64,000 bases of DNA. It comes from Inquilinus limosus DSM 16000 (GTDB lineage: Bacteria; Pseudomonadota; Alphaproteobacteria; DSM-16000; Inquilinaceae). Below, in pieces: positions 56,138 through 64,000 of the stretch (positions are counted from its first letter, which is position 1; every line of letters begins with the position of its first letter). Location of the stretch: NCBI RefSeq assembly GCF_000423185.1, contig NZ_KE383985.1:210632-274631 (forward strand), in the 5' to 3' direction. The notes below the pieces were generated by a model. That model had not been told where the DNA came from and ran no database searches. It saw only the letters and a program-made list of their open reading frames with translations. A program made the translations under genes and the position numbers.

Positions 56138-57647
56138 ACGCAGTCAGCTCGGCCGCCAGCTCCGGATCGGCGATCGTCCGCGGCACCTTGTTCTGGCCGC
56201 CCAGGCGCCCGCGCGCCTTCATCCAGGCGGCGAAACGGCCGGGCGGCACCGCCACCACCTCCGGCGCGCCCATGCCGGTGCCGCCGGCGCGGTGGGCGGC
56301 GTAGTCGTCGTTCAGGGCCGACAGCCGGGCATCGATCGTCGCGGCGAAGCGCGCCACCGCGGCGCCGTCCGGCATCGTCGCGAATTCCACGAACCAGCGG
56401 TGGCGGCCGACCGGCGCGGCCTCGTCCGGGAACACAGCCGTCACCGCGAAATCGGCGATGTCGGCGCCGATGGCGGCGGCCGCGTCGGCGGCGGCGCGCT
56501 CCACCTCCTCGGCGATCAGATGCTCGCCGAAGGCCGACAGGCCGTAGCTGATGCGGCCGGTGACCAGCAGCCGCGGCGGATCGCGGCCGACCAGGCGCAC
56601 CGTGTCGCCCAGCACATAGGCCCAGGCGCCGGCGCAGGTGGTCACGACGACGGCATAGTTCACCCCCGGCTCGGCGTTCGCGATCCAGTGCCGTACCGGC
56701 CGAGGCGAGTCCAGCTCCTCGACCGGCACGAACTCCAGGAACAGCCCGTGGTCGAGGCACAGCCGGAGGCCGTCCTCCGGCCCGGCATCCTGCACCGCGA
56801 TGAAGCCTTCGCTGGCGGCATAGCCCTCGCGGATCTCGGCCCCGGTGCCGTCGATCAGCCGCTCCAGCCGCGGCCGGTAGGGCGCCAGCGCGACGCCGCC
56901 GGGCACCAAGAGGTCGAGCGAGGGATAAGGCGGGTCGGGCGCGTCCCCCCGGGCGCGGCGCAGCTCGCGCACCCGCTCCAGCAGGATCAAGAGCCAGCTG
57001 GTGGTGCCGGTGACGCAGCGGATCGGCAGCTCGAGCGAACCGCGGGCGATGCGGTCCAGCTTCTCCTCCCAATCGCTCAGCAGCGCCAGCTCCGGCCCCG
57101 GGAAGACGAAGGGCCGCGCCCAGGCCGGCAGGGTGCGGGCGGCGATGCCGCTGAGGTCGCCGCTGAACACCCCCGGCGCCTCCTCGGTCAGCGCCGTGCT
57201 GCCGCCCAGCATCAGGCTGCGGCCGCCGAACATCCGGCTGTGCGGCCGGGCGGCGAGATGCCAGGCGGTCAGGTCGAACGCGGCGCGGACATTGGACCGG
57301 CGCATCGCGTCGGTCACCGGGATGTATTTGCTGCGGCCGCTGCTGGTGCCCGAGGTGGCGGCGAAGAACGGGACCCGGCCGGGCCAGGACACGTCCTGCA
57401 GCACCGGGAAGGCCGGCTGCCAGTAGTCCCGCCACATCGCCTCATAGCGGCGCAGCGGCACCGCCGCCTGGAACGCCGCGACATCGGCGATGCGGTCGAA
57501 GCCGTGGTCGCGGCCGAAGCGGGTGCCGGCGGCGCGGCGCAGCAGCCGCAGCAGGGTCCGGTGCTGGCTCTCGACCGGATCCAGGCGGTGCAGCCGCCGG
57601 CGCCGCAACGCCGCCGCCAGCCGGAAGACCGGGGTGGCGTCGATCAT
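56118..57647 (-). CDS. GH3-family acyl-acid amido synthetase
   Basis: 509-aa ANL-superfamily adenylating enzyme resembling the plant auxin/jasmonate-conjugating GH3 proteins. ATP motif I is ATSGTSSGRSKYIPVT (S99-K107); motif II-like REGYAASEGFIAVQ; motif III-like YVLGDTVRLVGRDPP with VTGR. These enzymes form an acyl-adenylate and transfer the acyl group to an amino acid or amine. Its ATG overlaps the amidase stop (ATGA), so it is co-translated with a putative deconjugating enzyme. Natural acyl substrate unknown. Confidence 0.9.
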   Translation of the reverse strand: MIDATPVFRLAAALRRRRLHRLDPVESQHRTLLRLLRRAAGTRFGRDHGFDRIADVAAFQAAVPLRRYEAMWRDYWQPAFPVLQDVSWPGRVPFFAATSGTSSGRSKYIPVTDAMRRSNVRAAFDLTAWHLAARPHSRMFGGRSLMLGGSTALTEEAPGVFSGDLSGIAARTLPAWARPFVFPGPELALLSDWEEKLDRIARGSLELPIRCVTGTTSWLLILLERVRELRRARGDAPDPPYPSLDLLVPGGVALAPYRPRLERLIDGTGAEIREGYAASEGFIAVQDAGPEDGLRLCLDHGLFLEFVPVEELDSPRPVRHWIANAEPGVNYAVVVTTCAGAWAYVLGDTVRLVGRDPPRLLVTGRISYGLSAFGEHLIAEEVERAAADAAAAIGADIADFAVTAVFPDEAAPVGRHRWFVEFATMPDGAAVARFAATIDARLSALNDDYAAHRAGGTGMGAPEVVAVPPGRFAAWMKARGRLGGQNKVPRTIADPELAAELTAFMAEER

Positions 57648-59896
57648 GCCGGGGACAGGCGCATGAGGATCGGGAACTCCCGCGCCACCGTCTCGGGCCG
57701 CAGCGGCAGCCGGATCGGCCGGCGCTCGCGCCACAGCGCGATCTGGTCGGTCAGGCCCTCGCTGCCCAGCCAGCCGTCCTGGCCGCCGAACAGCGTGACC
57801 CAGCTGGCGTCCGGGTCGGACATGTCGGCGACATGCCGGGCCATCGAGCCGTAGGTCGCGGCGTGCCGGCCGCGCACCAGCCCGTGCGCCGCCTTCATCG
57901 GCGTCTCGCGCGACCCGCCGGTCGGGTATTCGCCGAAGACGAAGAAGCGGCCCAGCACCGGCAGGTTGGCCAGGATATGCGCCACCCGCATCCGATGCAT
58001 CTCGCCCCAGCTCGGGATCGGGGCGGCGTCGATCACGGCCAGGCCGACCGCCTCGGCCAGCACCTCGCGGCGCCGGTCCGGCGCCAGCGCCGCCAGGTCG
58101 TCGGCCAGGAAGGCGGTGATTGCGTTCCACTGCGCCATCAGCCGCGGCATGGCGTCGATCGATTCGGCGCCATAGACCCGCGGCACCAAGTGGTACAGCA
58201 GCGCCTCGAAGGCCGGCGCGCCGGCCGACTCGGCGGCATAGTCGCCGTCCCATCCGGCCAGGCGGTCGAGGAAGGCCGCCTGCTCGCCGGCGACGCCTGT
58301 CTCTCGGATCGCCTCCACCAGGTGCCGCGCCAGGGCGCCGGCATCCGGCGACACCGTGTCGGCCTGCAGCGCGACCAGATCCTCGGGTGTCAGCCGCTCG
58401 TTGCTGCGCAGGACCGTATAGAGCCGGCGCACCCGCTCATCGGCGGAGAAGAAGAAGCCGACCGGCAGCGCCGTGTCGGTCGGCCGGTTGTTGGCGGTGG
58501 CCAGCACCCCGTCCGGCGGGTCGGCGGCCCAGGGCAGGGCCGGGGCGTCGACCAGGCCCTGCCAGTGGGTGTCGGGATCGCTGGCGTCCAGCACGGGATC
58601 CGACGGCGGGAAGCGGGTGCGCACCGGCAGGGTCGCGGCCATGATCTGGCCGATCCGCCCGTCCGCCCCCGCCACCAGCATGTTCTGGGCCGAGACGCCG
58701 AAACCGGCGAAGGCGGCGCGGAACTCCTCCAGCGTGGTGGCGCGGCTGGCGCGCAAGAGGGCGGTGATCTCATCGGTCGGCTCGTGCCCGATCCAGCGCA
58801 GCGCGATCGTGTCGTCCGGCAGGCTGCGCGTCACCTTGGCGTCGCTGACGATCGGGCCGAAGCGGCTGCGCCGCACCCGGCGCCGGACCGGCCGCCAGAA
58901 GCGGGTGCGGATCACCGTCTCGCGCGTCTCGATCTCCTCCGGCGGCAAGGACCCGACGTCGTACAGGTCGCTCGACGCCGCCCGCATGTTGGTGCCGCCC
59001 CAGGCGAGGTGCGGACTGCGGCCGACGGCGACGAAGGGCAGGCCCGGCACCATCAGCCCGGCCATGTGGAAGCCGGGCGATCGCATGCCGGCGGCGACCC
59101 AGAGATTGGGCAGCGACAGTGACAGATGCGGGTCGCTGGCGATCATCGCCCCGCCGGTGGCGCTGCGCGATGCCGCCACGGCGACGCTGTTGCTGCCGCT
59201 GCGGCCGGTCGCGGTCAGCAGCGTCGCCAGCGCCGCCTGCCGCCCGTCCGTGGTGAAGCTGGTGGCGGCGTTGGCGCCGGCCTTCAGCGTGCGGGCCCAG
59301 GCCTCGGCGAAGCCCGGCTTGCCGCGCTCGCGCAGCAGGCCGAAATAGGCCACCCAGTTGATGTCGCTGCCGGCCAGCCGGCCGATCATCCACATGTCGC
59401 GCAGCGTGTAGGGCTCGTGCCGCAGTCCCAGCAGCGGAAATTCCGGCGGCGGCGCCCGCTCCAGCGCGTGATAGGCGTTCACGCCGGTGACGAAGGCCTC
59501 GGCGAAGGCCCGGCTGTCGGCCGGCATCCGGTCGATCACGGTGTCGGCGGCGTGGCCGTAGTCGAGGATGCGCAGCGCGTGGTCGAGGTCGCGCGCCACC
59601 GACCCGGCGATTTCCGACAGCCGGCCCTGCGCCACCCGCTTCATCAGCGCGATCTGGCCGCCGCGCAGATGGGCGTGGACCAGGCCCAGCGCCACCGCCA
59701 GGTCGCCATCGGTCTCGGCCTCGACGAAGGGGATCTGATGGGCGTTCCAGCGGATGTCGACCGGCCGCGCCAGCGGCAGCCCGCTGGTCGGGAAGGCGGC
59801 CAGCCGCTCCGCCGCCGTCACCGGCCGCGGCGCCAGGGCGCGCAGCGCCGGCACCAGCGGGGCCAGGGCGGCGATCAGCCGGCGTAGAGCGGTCAT
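57644..59896 (-). CDS. Penicillin-acylase-family N-terminal-nucleophile amidase
   Basis: 750-aa Ntn hydrolase precursor that should self-cleave into alpha and beta chains at G234-S235. S235 in GRSGSNSVAVA is the nucleophile; ASDPHLSLSLPNLWVA is the next conserved stretch. The family splits amide bonds of acyl-amines: penicillins, acyl-homoserine lactones, N-acyl amino acids. The N-terminus (LRRLIAALAPLVPALRALAP) is hydrophobic but not a clear signal peptide, so location is uncertain. Translationally coupled to GH3, with a hydrolase gene just upstream. Confidence 0.9.
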   Translation of the reverse strand: MTALRRLIAALAPLVPALRALAPRPVTAAERLAAFPTSGLPLARPVDIRWNAHQIPFVEAETDGDLAVALGLVHAHLRGGQIALMKRVAQGRLSEIAGSVARDLDHALRILDYGHAADTVIDRMPADSRAFAEAFVTGVNAYHALERAPPPEFPLLGLRHEPYTLRDMWMIGRLAGSDINWVAYFGLLRERGKPGFAEAWARTLKAGANAATSFTTDGRQAALATLLTATGRSGSNSVAVAASRSATGGAMIASDPHLSLSLPNLWVAAGMRSPGFHMAGLMVPGLPFVAVGRSPHLAWGGTNMRAASSDLYDVGSLPPEEIETRETVIRTRFWRPVRRRVRRSRFGPIVSDAKVTRSLPDDTIALRWIGHEPTDEITALLRASRATTLEEFRAAFAGFGVSAQNMLVAGADGRIGQIMAATLPVRTRFPPSDPVLDASDPDTHWQGLVDAPALPWAADPPDGVLATANNRPTDTALPVGFFFSADERVRRLYTVLRSNERLTPEDLVALQADTVSPDAGALARHLVEAIRETGVAGEQAAFLDRLAGWDGDYAAESAGAPAFEALLYHLVPRVYGAESIDAMPRLMAQWNAITAFLADDLAALAPDRRREVLAEAVGLAVIDAAPIPSWGEMHRMRVAHILANLPVLGRFFVFGEYPTGGSRETPMKAAHGLVRGRHAATYGSMARHVADMSDPDASWVTLFGGQDGWLGSEGLTDQIALWRERRPIRLPLRPETVAREFPILMRLSPA

Positions 59897-59900
59897 GGGT

Positions 59901-60965
59901 TCAGCTGGGTTCTGTCAGCCCGAAGGCGGCCGACAGGAAGGCGGCCACGTCGCGGTCCGACCGTGCCCGCACCGCATCGTCGCGGCCGATCAGATAGCCC
60001 TCGCTGCCGACGCAGTTGGCCAGGATCAGCTTGCGGGTGAAGGACCCGGACATGGCGATGCCGAGATTGCCGTCGCGCACCGTCAGGTCACGCTCGACCT
60101 GGAAGTCGCAGTCGTTCAGCAGCCGGCCGATCGGCCGCGGACCGGGCCGGCTGCCGTCCCATTGGTGGACCGCGCCGGGATAGACGATGGTCTGGACCCG
60201 CGATCCGCCCTGGCGCAGCGCCGCCGCGGTGGCCTGGCACCGCTCCGCATCCATGATGGCGTCGCGGTCGCCCCAGGCCATCAGCACCGGCGCGCCGGTG
60301 GTGCGCGGCTCCTCGAAATCGATGATGCAGGGGCCGTAGAAGGCGACATGGGCGGCGAAGCGGGTGTCGCCCAGCCGGTACAGCGCCGCGAACCGGTCGG
60401 CGATCGCGGCATTGGCGGCGACGACGCTGGCCATGGCGCCGTAGGAGAAGCCCCAGACCGCGACGCGGTCGCCGTCGATCTCCGGCCGCGCCTTCAGCCA
60501 GGCCAGGGTGGCGTAGGCGTCGGCCAGCGCCATGGTCTCGGTGATCTGGATCACCCGGTCGGTAAAGCTGGTGGCCAGGTCGCGCCGCGCCCCGAACACG
60601 TCGACCACCGCCGCGCCGATGCCCATCGCCGCCAGCTGCCGGGCATAGGTCGGCTCGCGATGCTCGTCGATGCCGGCGGCGCCGTGCAGCAGCACCACGG
60701 CCGGCGCCTTGTGCGCCGCGTCGGCGCCGGCGGGCGGGTAGTAGGTGACGCGCGCCTGGGTCGCCGGGGCGTCGGGGCCGATGTCGGTCGGGGCGAAGGG
60801 GCTGCGGCTCTGCACCGCCACGATCCGCCCGGCGGCGTCGCCGACCGCGGGCCATGGGTCGGTGAAGGCGGGTTCCGCCCCGGCCGCGGGCAGCAGGCCG
60901 AGCCAGAAGACGGCGGCGAGGCCGGCGGTGCGCCGGAGCGCTGGAAATCGACCGTGTTGCGCCAT
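59901..60965 (-). CDS. Exported alpha/beta hydrolase (dienelactone-hydrolase-like)
   Basis: 354 aa, signal peptide 1-29 (TAGLAAVFWLGLLPAAGAEP). Nucleophile elbow WGFSYGAMAS, acid MAWGDRDAI, and H in GAVHQWDGS; oxyanion loop LLHGAAGIDEHR. Fold and triad fit dienelactone hydrolase or a periplasmic esterase/lactonase. ATG 60965 was chosen since the signal peptide starts there. Only 4 bp from the amidase gene, so all three genes form one transcription unit. Confidence 0.85.
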   Translation of the reverse strand: MAQHGRFPALRRTAGLAAVFWLGLLPAAGAEPAFTDPWPAVGDAAGRIVAVQSRSPFAPTDIGPDAPATQARVTYYPPAGADAAHKAPAVVLLHGAAGIDEHREPTYARQLAAMGIGAAVVDVFGARRDLATSFTDRVIQITETMALADAYATLAWLKARPEIDGDRVAVWGFSYGAMASVVAANAAIADRFAALYRLGDTRFAAHVAFYGPCIIDFEEPRTTGAPVLMAWGDRDAIMDAERCQATAAALRQGGSRVQTIVYPGAVHQWDGSRPGPRPIGRLLNDCDFQVERDLTVRDGNLGIAMSGSFTRKLILANCVGSEGYLIGRDDAVRARSDRDVAAFLSAAFGLTEPS

Positions 60966-61149
60966 CGATCGGGTCCTGTCGTCGCGAGCGAGCCGAGGCG
61001 ATTTTAACCGGGTTTGGGGCGGCGGCCAGCCCGGCCGCGCGGGCCATGGCGTCGCAGCCGCTCCCGGACGGGCCTGCCGCCGATCCTTGAAAAGGCCGCC
61101 TTTCGCTGGAGAATCGATCCTCGGAGGCCACTCAGCTGGGAGATCGACC

Positions 61150-62991
61150 ATGACAACCCTTTCCGGCACTCCCGACGACGACGTCAGCCTCGGTACCGAC
61201 CGCGACGACGTCATTCGCGGCCTCGGCGGCAACGACCGGCTCTACGGCCTGGGCGGCGGCGACGTGCTCTACGGCGACGACGGCAGCGACCTGCTCTGGG
61301 GCGGGATGGGGGCCGACCTGCTGGTCGGCGGCAGCGGCTTCGACACGGTCAGCTACTGGGGCAGCGCGGCCGGCGTGACCGTGACGATCGGCGGCGCGGG
61401 ATCCGGCGGCGACGCCGAAGGCGACCTGATCGCCGGCGATGTCGAGAACCTGGTGGGCTCGGCCCTCGGCGACAGGCTGACCGGCTCGACCGGCCTGAAC
61501 TATCTCGCCGGCTGGGGCGGCGACGACATCCTCGACGGGCTCGACGGCAACGACCAGCTCGACGGCGCCGACGGCGACGATCGGCTCGAGGGTGGCGCGG
61601 GCGGCGATTGGCTCACCGGCGGTGACGGAGCCGACCAGCTCCGGGGCGGCACCGGCAACGACACGCAATACGGCGGGGCCGGCGCCGACCGGCTGGAAGG
61701 CGGGGCTGGCGACGATCAGCTCTTCGGCGGCGCCCAGGGCGTCACGGAGCCCTTCTTCCTGTCCACCGAGGATGGTGTCGGGGATGCGCTGTTTGGCGGT
61801 GACGGCAACGATGTCGTCCAGGCCGGCTCTCTCGACAGCGTCGATGGCGGGACGGGGATCGACACGCTCCACATCGACAACCGCGGCCGGACCGAGGCTG
61901 TGACCGCGGCGCTTGCCGGCACCAGCCTGGAGATCGGCAGCCTCGGCATCTCGGCGATCAATGTCGAACGGCTGGCCTATTACGGCGGCGCCGGCGCCGA
62001 CACCATCACCGGCGGGGCCGGGGATGACGACCTGATGGGCGGCGCCGGCAGCGACATTCTGACGGGGGGCGCCGGCAACGACGTCCTCTCTCCCGGAGAC
62101 AGGACGTTCGTCGGTGGGAACAATATCGTCCTCGCCACTTCCGCCCCGGCGGTGGACAGGGTCGATGGCGGGGCGGGCAACGACAGGCTCCTGGTCGACG
62201 ACAGGCAAGAGACCGTCGGGATCACCCTGGCCTTCACCGGCACGTCCGCCAGCAGCAGCGACGGCCTCACGGCGATCAATGTCGAGCAGCTGGAGTATCA
62301 TGGCGGTTCGGGCGACGACACCGTCACGGCCGGGGCCGGCTTCGACGTCCTCGATGGCGGCTTCGGCCGTGACGTGCTCCGCGGCGGCGCCGGGGCCGAT
62401 ATGCTCGACGGCGGCGGCTACGACACCGGCCCCGACATCGACACCGCCAGCTACTACAGCAGCTCGGTCGGGGTCTCGGTCAGCCTCGCCGCCGGCATCG
62501 TCGGCAGCGGCGGCGACGCCGAAGGCGACACCCTGACCCGCATCGAGAGCCTCTCCGGCAGCCAGGGCCATGACAGCCTCGTCGGCGACGACCGGGCCAA
62601 CGGGCTGCAGGGCTGGAACGGCAACGACGTGCTCACCGGGGCCGGCGGCAAGGACACGCTCACCGGCGGCGCCGGGGCCGATCGCTTCGTCTATGGCAGC
62701 GCGGCCCAGAGCCCGGTCGGGACCAATGCCGATCGGATCACCGATTTCAGCCATGCCCAGGGCGACCGCATCGACCTGTCGGCGATCGACGCCAACACCG
62801 GCGCGGCCGGCGACCAGGCCTTCAGCTTTATCGGCAGCGGCTCCTACACCGGCGTCGCCGGCCAGCTCCGCTACGCCGTGAACGGCGGCGTCACCACCAT
62901 TGCCGGCGATATCGACGGCGACGGCGCTTCCGACTTCCACATCCAGCTCACCGGCGCCATCACCCCCGTGGTCGGAGATTTCGTGCTGTGA
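61150..62991 (+). CDS. RTX calcium-binding secreted protein
   Basis: 613 aa of glycine/aspartate-rich nonapeptide repeats (GGxGxDxLx) that bind calcium: LGGNDRLYGLGGGDVLYG near 25, LDGLDGNDQLDGADGDD near 135 and several later arrays. Two inter-repeat cassettes recur, one around GSGGDAEGD and one around the pairs AINVERLAYYGG and AINVEQLEYHGG, showing internal duplication. The C-terminus (ADRITDFSHAQGDRIDLSAI to GDFVL) is the serralysin-type type-I-secretion signal region. No N-terminal signal peptide and no enzyme domain. No T1SS genes lie in the window. Divergent from the hydrolase-amidase-GH3 operon. Confidence 0.92.
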   Translation: MTTLSGTPDDDVSLGTDRDDVIRGLGGNDRLYGLGGGDVLYGDDGSDLLWGGMGADLLVGGSGFDTVSYWGSAAGVTVTIGGAGSGGDAEGDLIAGDVENLVGSALGDRLTGSTGLNYLAGWGGDDILDGLDGNDQLDGADGDDRLEGGAGGDWLTGGDGADQLRGGTGNDTQYGGAGADRLEGGAGDDQLFGGAQGVTEPFFLSTEDGVGDALFGGDGNDVVQAGSLDSVDGGTGIDTLHIDNRGRTEAVTAALAGTSLEIGSLGISAINVERLAYYGGAGADTITGGAGDDDLMGGAGSDILTGGAGNDVLSPGDRTFVGGNNIVLATSAPAVDRVDGGAGNDRLLVDDRQETVGITLAFTGTSASSSDGLTAINVEQLEYHGGSGDDTVTAGAGFDVLDGGFGRDVLRGGAGADMLDGGGYDTGPDIDTASYYSSSVGVSVSLAAGIVGSGGDAEGDTLTRIESLSGSQGHDSLVGDDRANGLQGWNGNDVLTGAGGKDTLTGGAGADRFVYGSAAQSPVGTNADRITDFSHAQGDRIDLSAIDANTGAAGDQAFSFIGSGSYTGVAGQLRYAVNGGVTTIAGDIDGDGASDFHIQLTGAITPVVGDFVL

Positions 62992-62996
62992 AGCCA

Positions 62997-63060
62997 GCGG
63001 AACGCCGGATGCGGCCTGTCGCCGCCCGGCGTCGCGTCTTCAGGTAGGACGGCGTTCCGC
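62997..63060 (+). terminator. Long structured 3' element after the RTX gene
   Basis: Perfect 11-bp arms GCGGAACGCCG (62997-63007) and CGGCGTTCCGC (63050-63060) enclose a smaller GCGGC-ctgtc-GCCGC hairpin. It starts 5 nt after the stop codon. There is no U-tract, so it may stop RNases or act with Rho instead of being an intrinsic terminator. Confidence 0.5.
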
Positions 63061-63098
63061 ATTCGATCCTGCGTCCCTGTCGGCCGGACCCTGCCCGC

Positions 63099-63119
63099 TC
63101 GACCGAAGTCTTCGGTCGA
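63099..63119. promoter_or_regulatory. Perfect palindrome upstream of mucR copy 2
   Basis: TCGACCGAA-gtc-TTCGGTCGA, 9-bp arms, followed by AAAA on the plus strand. It sits about 27 bp before the putative -35 of the second mucR gene; candidate operator or RTX-transcript hairpin. Confidence 0.45.
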
Positions 63120-63145
63120 AAAGGTCTCGACTTGTTCAAATAAGT

Positions 63146-63174
63146 CTGGACCTGTGGCTGGAATGCGATATCTA
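63146..63174 (+). promoter_or_regulatory. Candidate promoter of mucR copy 2
   Basis: CTGGAC (63146-63151), 17-bp spacer, TATCTA (63169-63174), ending 29 bp before the start codon. Moderate match to a housekeeping promoter. Confidence 0.45.
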
Positions 63175-63203
63175 TTTCCGATCCATTCACAGGGAGAGTT
63201 TTG

Positions 63204-63692
63204 ATGGGTGCAGACGTCGCCGATGATTTGAAGCCGATTTCGACAGATGAGATGCGCAAGCACACCGTTCATATCGTGGCCGCGCACGTCTCGCACAACA
63301 GCGTCGCCCCCAGCGACCTGCCGGCGCTGATCGAGCAGGTCTACGGCGCGCTGACCGGCCTGGGCAAGCCGTCGACCCCGGCGCCGACCCGGCCGGAGCC
63401 GGCGGTGCCGATCCGCAAGTCGGTGACGCCCGACTACATCGTGTGTCTCGAGGACGGCAAGAAGCTGAAGATGCTGAAGCGGCATCTGCAGGCGGCCTAC
63501 AACATGACCCCCGACGAATACCGGGAGCGCTGGGGTCTGCCGGCCGATTATCCGATGGTCGCCCCGAACTACGCCAAGCAGCGCAGCACGCTGGCGAAGA
63601 GCATCGGCCTCGGCACCCGCCGTACGGCGGAGGCGCCCGCGCCGGCGCCGCAGCCGGCGAAGTCGTCGCGCGGCCGGAAGGCGGCGAAGTAG
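63204..63692 (+). CDS. MucR/Ros-family regulator lacking canonical zinc ligands (copy 2)
   Basis: 162 aa, closely similar to copy 1 at 21760-22170 over the core (PDYIVCLEDGKKLKMLKRHL; TPDEYRERWGLPADYPMVAP). C81 and H94 are kept; D84 replaces the second Cys and A98/Y99 the second His. Its C-terminal tail is longer and basic (PAKSSRGRKAAK), like an H1/H-NS-type DNA tail. ATG 63204 has AGGGAGAG upstream. Probably an H-NS-like silencer sharing targets with copy 1. Confidence 0.93.
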   Translation: MGADVADDLKPISTDEMRKHTVHIVAAHVSHNSVAPSDLPALIEQVYGALTGLGKPSTPAPTRPEPAVPIRKSVTPDYIVCLEDGKKLKMLKRHLQAAYNMTPDEYRERWGLPADYPMVAPNYAKQRSTLAKSIGLGTRRTAEAPAPAPQPAKSSRGRKAAK

Positions 63693-63791
63693 GCGCCGCA
63701 TGCCGCCAGCGGGGTTGGGCCGGGCCGGCAGGGAACTGCCGCTCGGCCGCGCCGCTTTCTTCGGCAGGAGAAACCGTCGCGGAGACGGCCG

Positions 63792-64000
63792 ATGGCGGCG
63801 CGCAGCTTCTGGTCCGGCTATCTCAAGCTCAGCCTGGTGACCTGCCCGGTGGAGATGACGCCGGCCGTCACCCAGGCGGAGCGGGTGCGCTTCCACACCT
63901 TGAACGAGGCGACCGGCAACCGTGTGGTCAGCCAGTATGTCGACTCGGTCTCCGGCAAGCCGGTGGCCGACGACGACCAGGTGCGCGGCTATCCGGTCGG
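63792..64000 (+). CDS. ku: Ku protein of non-homologous end joining (N-terminal fragment, continues beyond window)
   Basis: Sixty-nine codons visible: MAARSFWSGYLKLSLVTCPV, then RVRFHTLNEATGNRVVSQYV, the invariant start of bacterial Ku, which binds DNA ends and recruits ligase D. GGAGA lies before the ATG. It begins 99 bp after mucR copy 2; a ligD gene would be expected nearby outside the window. Confidence 0.95.
   Translation, partial: MAARSFWSGYLKLSLVTCPVEMTPAVTQAERVRFHTLNEATGNRVVSQYVDSVSGKPVADDDQVRGYPV

Noticed and set aside
61200-62700. Regular short repeats that might suggest CRISPR
   Set aside because: They are degenerate 27-bp coding repeats for RTX nonapeptides, in frame, without unique spacers. 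No CRISPR array or cas gene is present.

Overview
The window is high-GC, densely packed chromosomal DNA from an alphaproteobacterium. The gene order miaB-phoH-ybeY-corC-lnt-XRE-metK-trmB ... rimP-nusA-ylxR, two Ros/MucR regulators, an ornithine-lipid gene pair, an mmgR-like small RNA and AEP-type phosphonate genes point to Rhodospirillales/Rhizobiales-like bacteria. An Azospirillum- or Inquilinus-like host is an inference; no rRNA is present to settle it. Overlapping start/stop codons (ATGA, GTGA, TGATG) join many genes into operons. Most long ORFs opposite real genes are by-products of high GC3.

Region 1 (1-22.2 kb): a housekeeping block on the minus strand. From high to low coordinates it runs olsB-olsA, miaB, phoH/ybeZ, ybeY, corC, lnt, XRE regulator, metK, trmB, then rimP, nusA and ylxR. 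Between trmB and rimP sits a foreign-looking block: a ROK-regulated plus-strand operon for importing and hydrolysing a plant-type oligosaccharide (GH28-like protein, MalK-type ATPase, (alpha/alpha)6 glycosidase, binding protein, two permeases), and a minus-strand HigBA toxin-antitoxin pair with a perfect palindromic operator. The rimP-nusA transcript begins with an intrinsic-terminator hairpin.

Region 2 (21.7-30.2 kb): a MucR regulator and a TusA-like protein share a divergent promoter. They are followed by a YCII protein and a 2-aminoethylphosphonate (AEP) locus: LysR regulator, phnX, AepXVW/PhnSTU-type transporter and a TIGR03364-type flavin oxidoreductase. No phnW transaminase is present, so the flavoenzyme may supply phosphonoacetaldehyde to PhnX. 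tRNA-Arg(CCG) follows.

Region 3 (30.2-46.1 kb): a NitT/TauT-type ABC transporter next to a PrpF-like isomerase and a divergent LysR regulator; DUF1194 and OsmC proteins; a phosphorelay module (hybrid kinase, response regulator, Hpt) that contains one copy of an 89-bp palindromic repeat; adenine deaminase; cupin/DUF3095; YjbQ; a class V aminotransferase overlapping glucokinase; and an intergenic stretch encoding a probable mmgR/alpha-r8-family small RNA.

Region 4 (46.1-64 kb): bactofilin, EI24/CysZ-like and GFA proteins, an ArsR regulator, DUF6058, a PfkB/adenosine kinase, the second 89-bp repeat, an RlmD-like methyltransferase, Yip1 and SRAP proteins, a DUF1127-homocysteine methyltransferase pair, and an AraC regulator. 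Next comes the most unusual locus: a GH3-type acyl-amido synthetase overlapping a penicillin-acylase-family amidase, with an exported alpha/beta hydrolase and a divergent RTX calcium-binding protein. The window ends with a second zinc-ligand-deficient MucR and the start of a Ku (NHEJ) gene.
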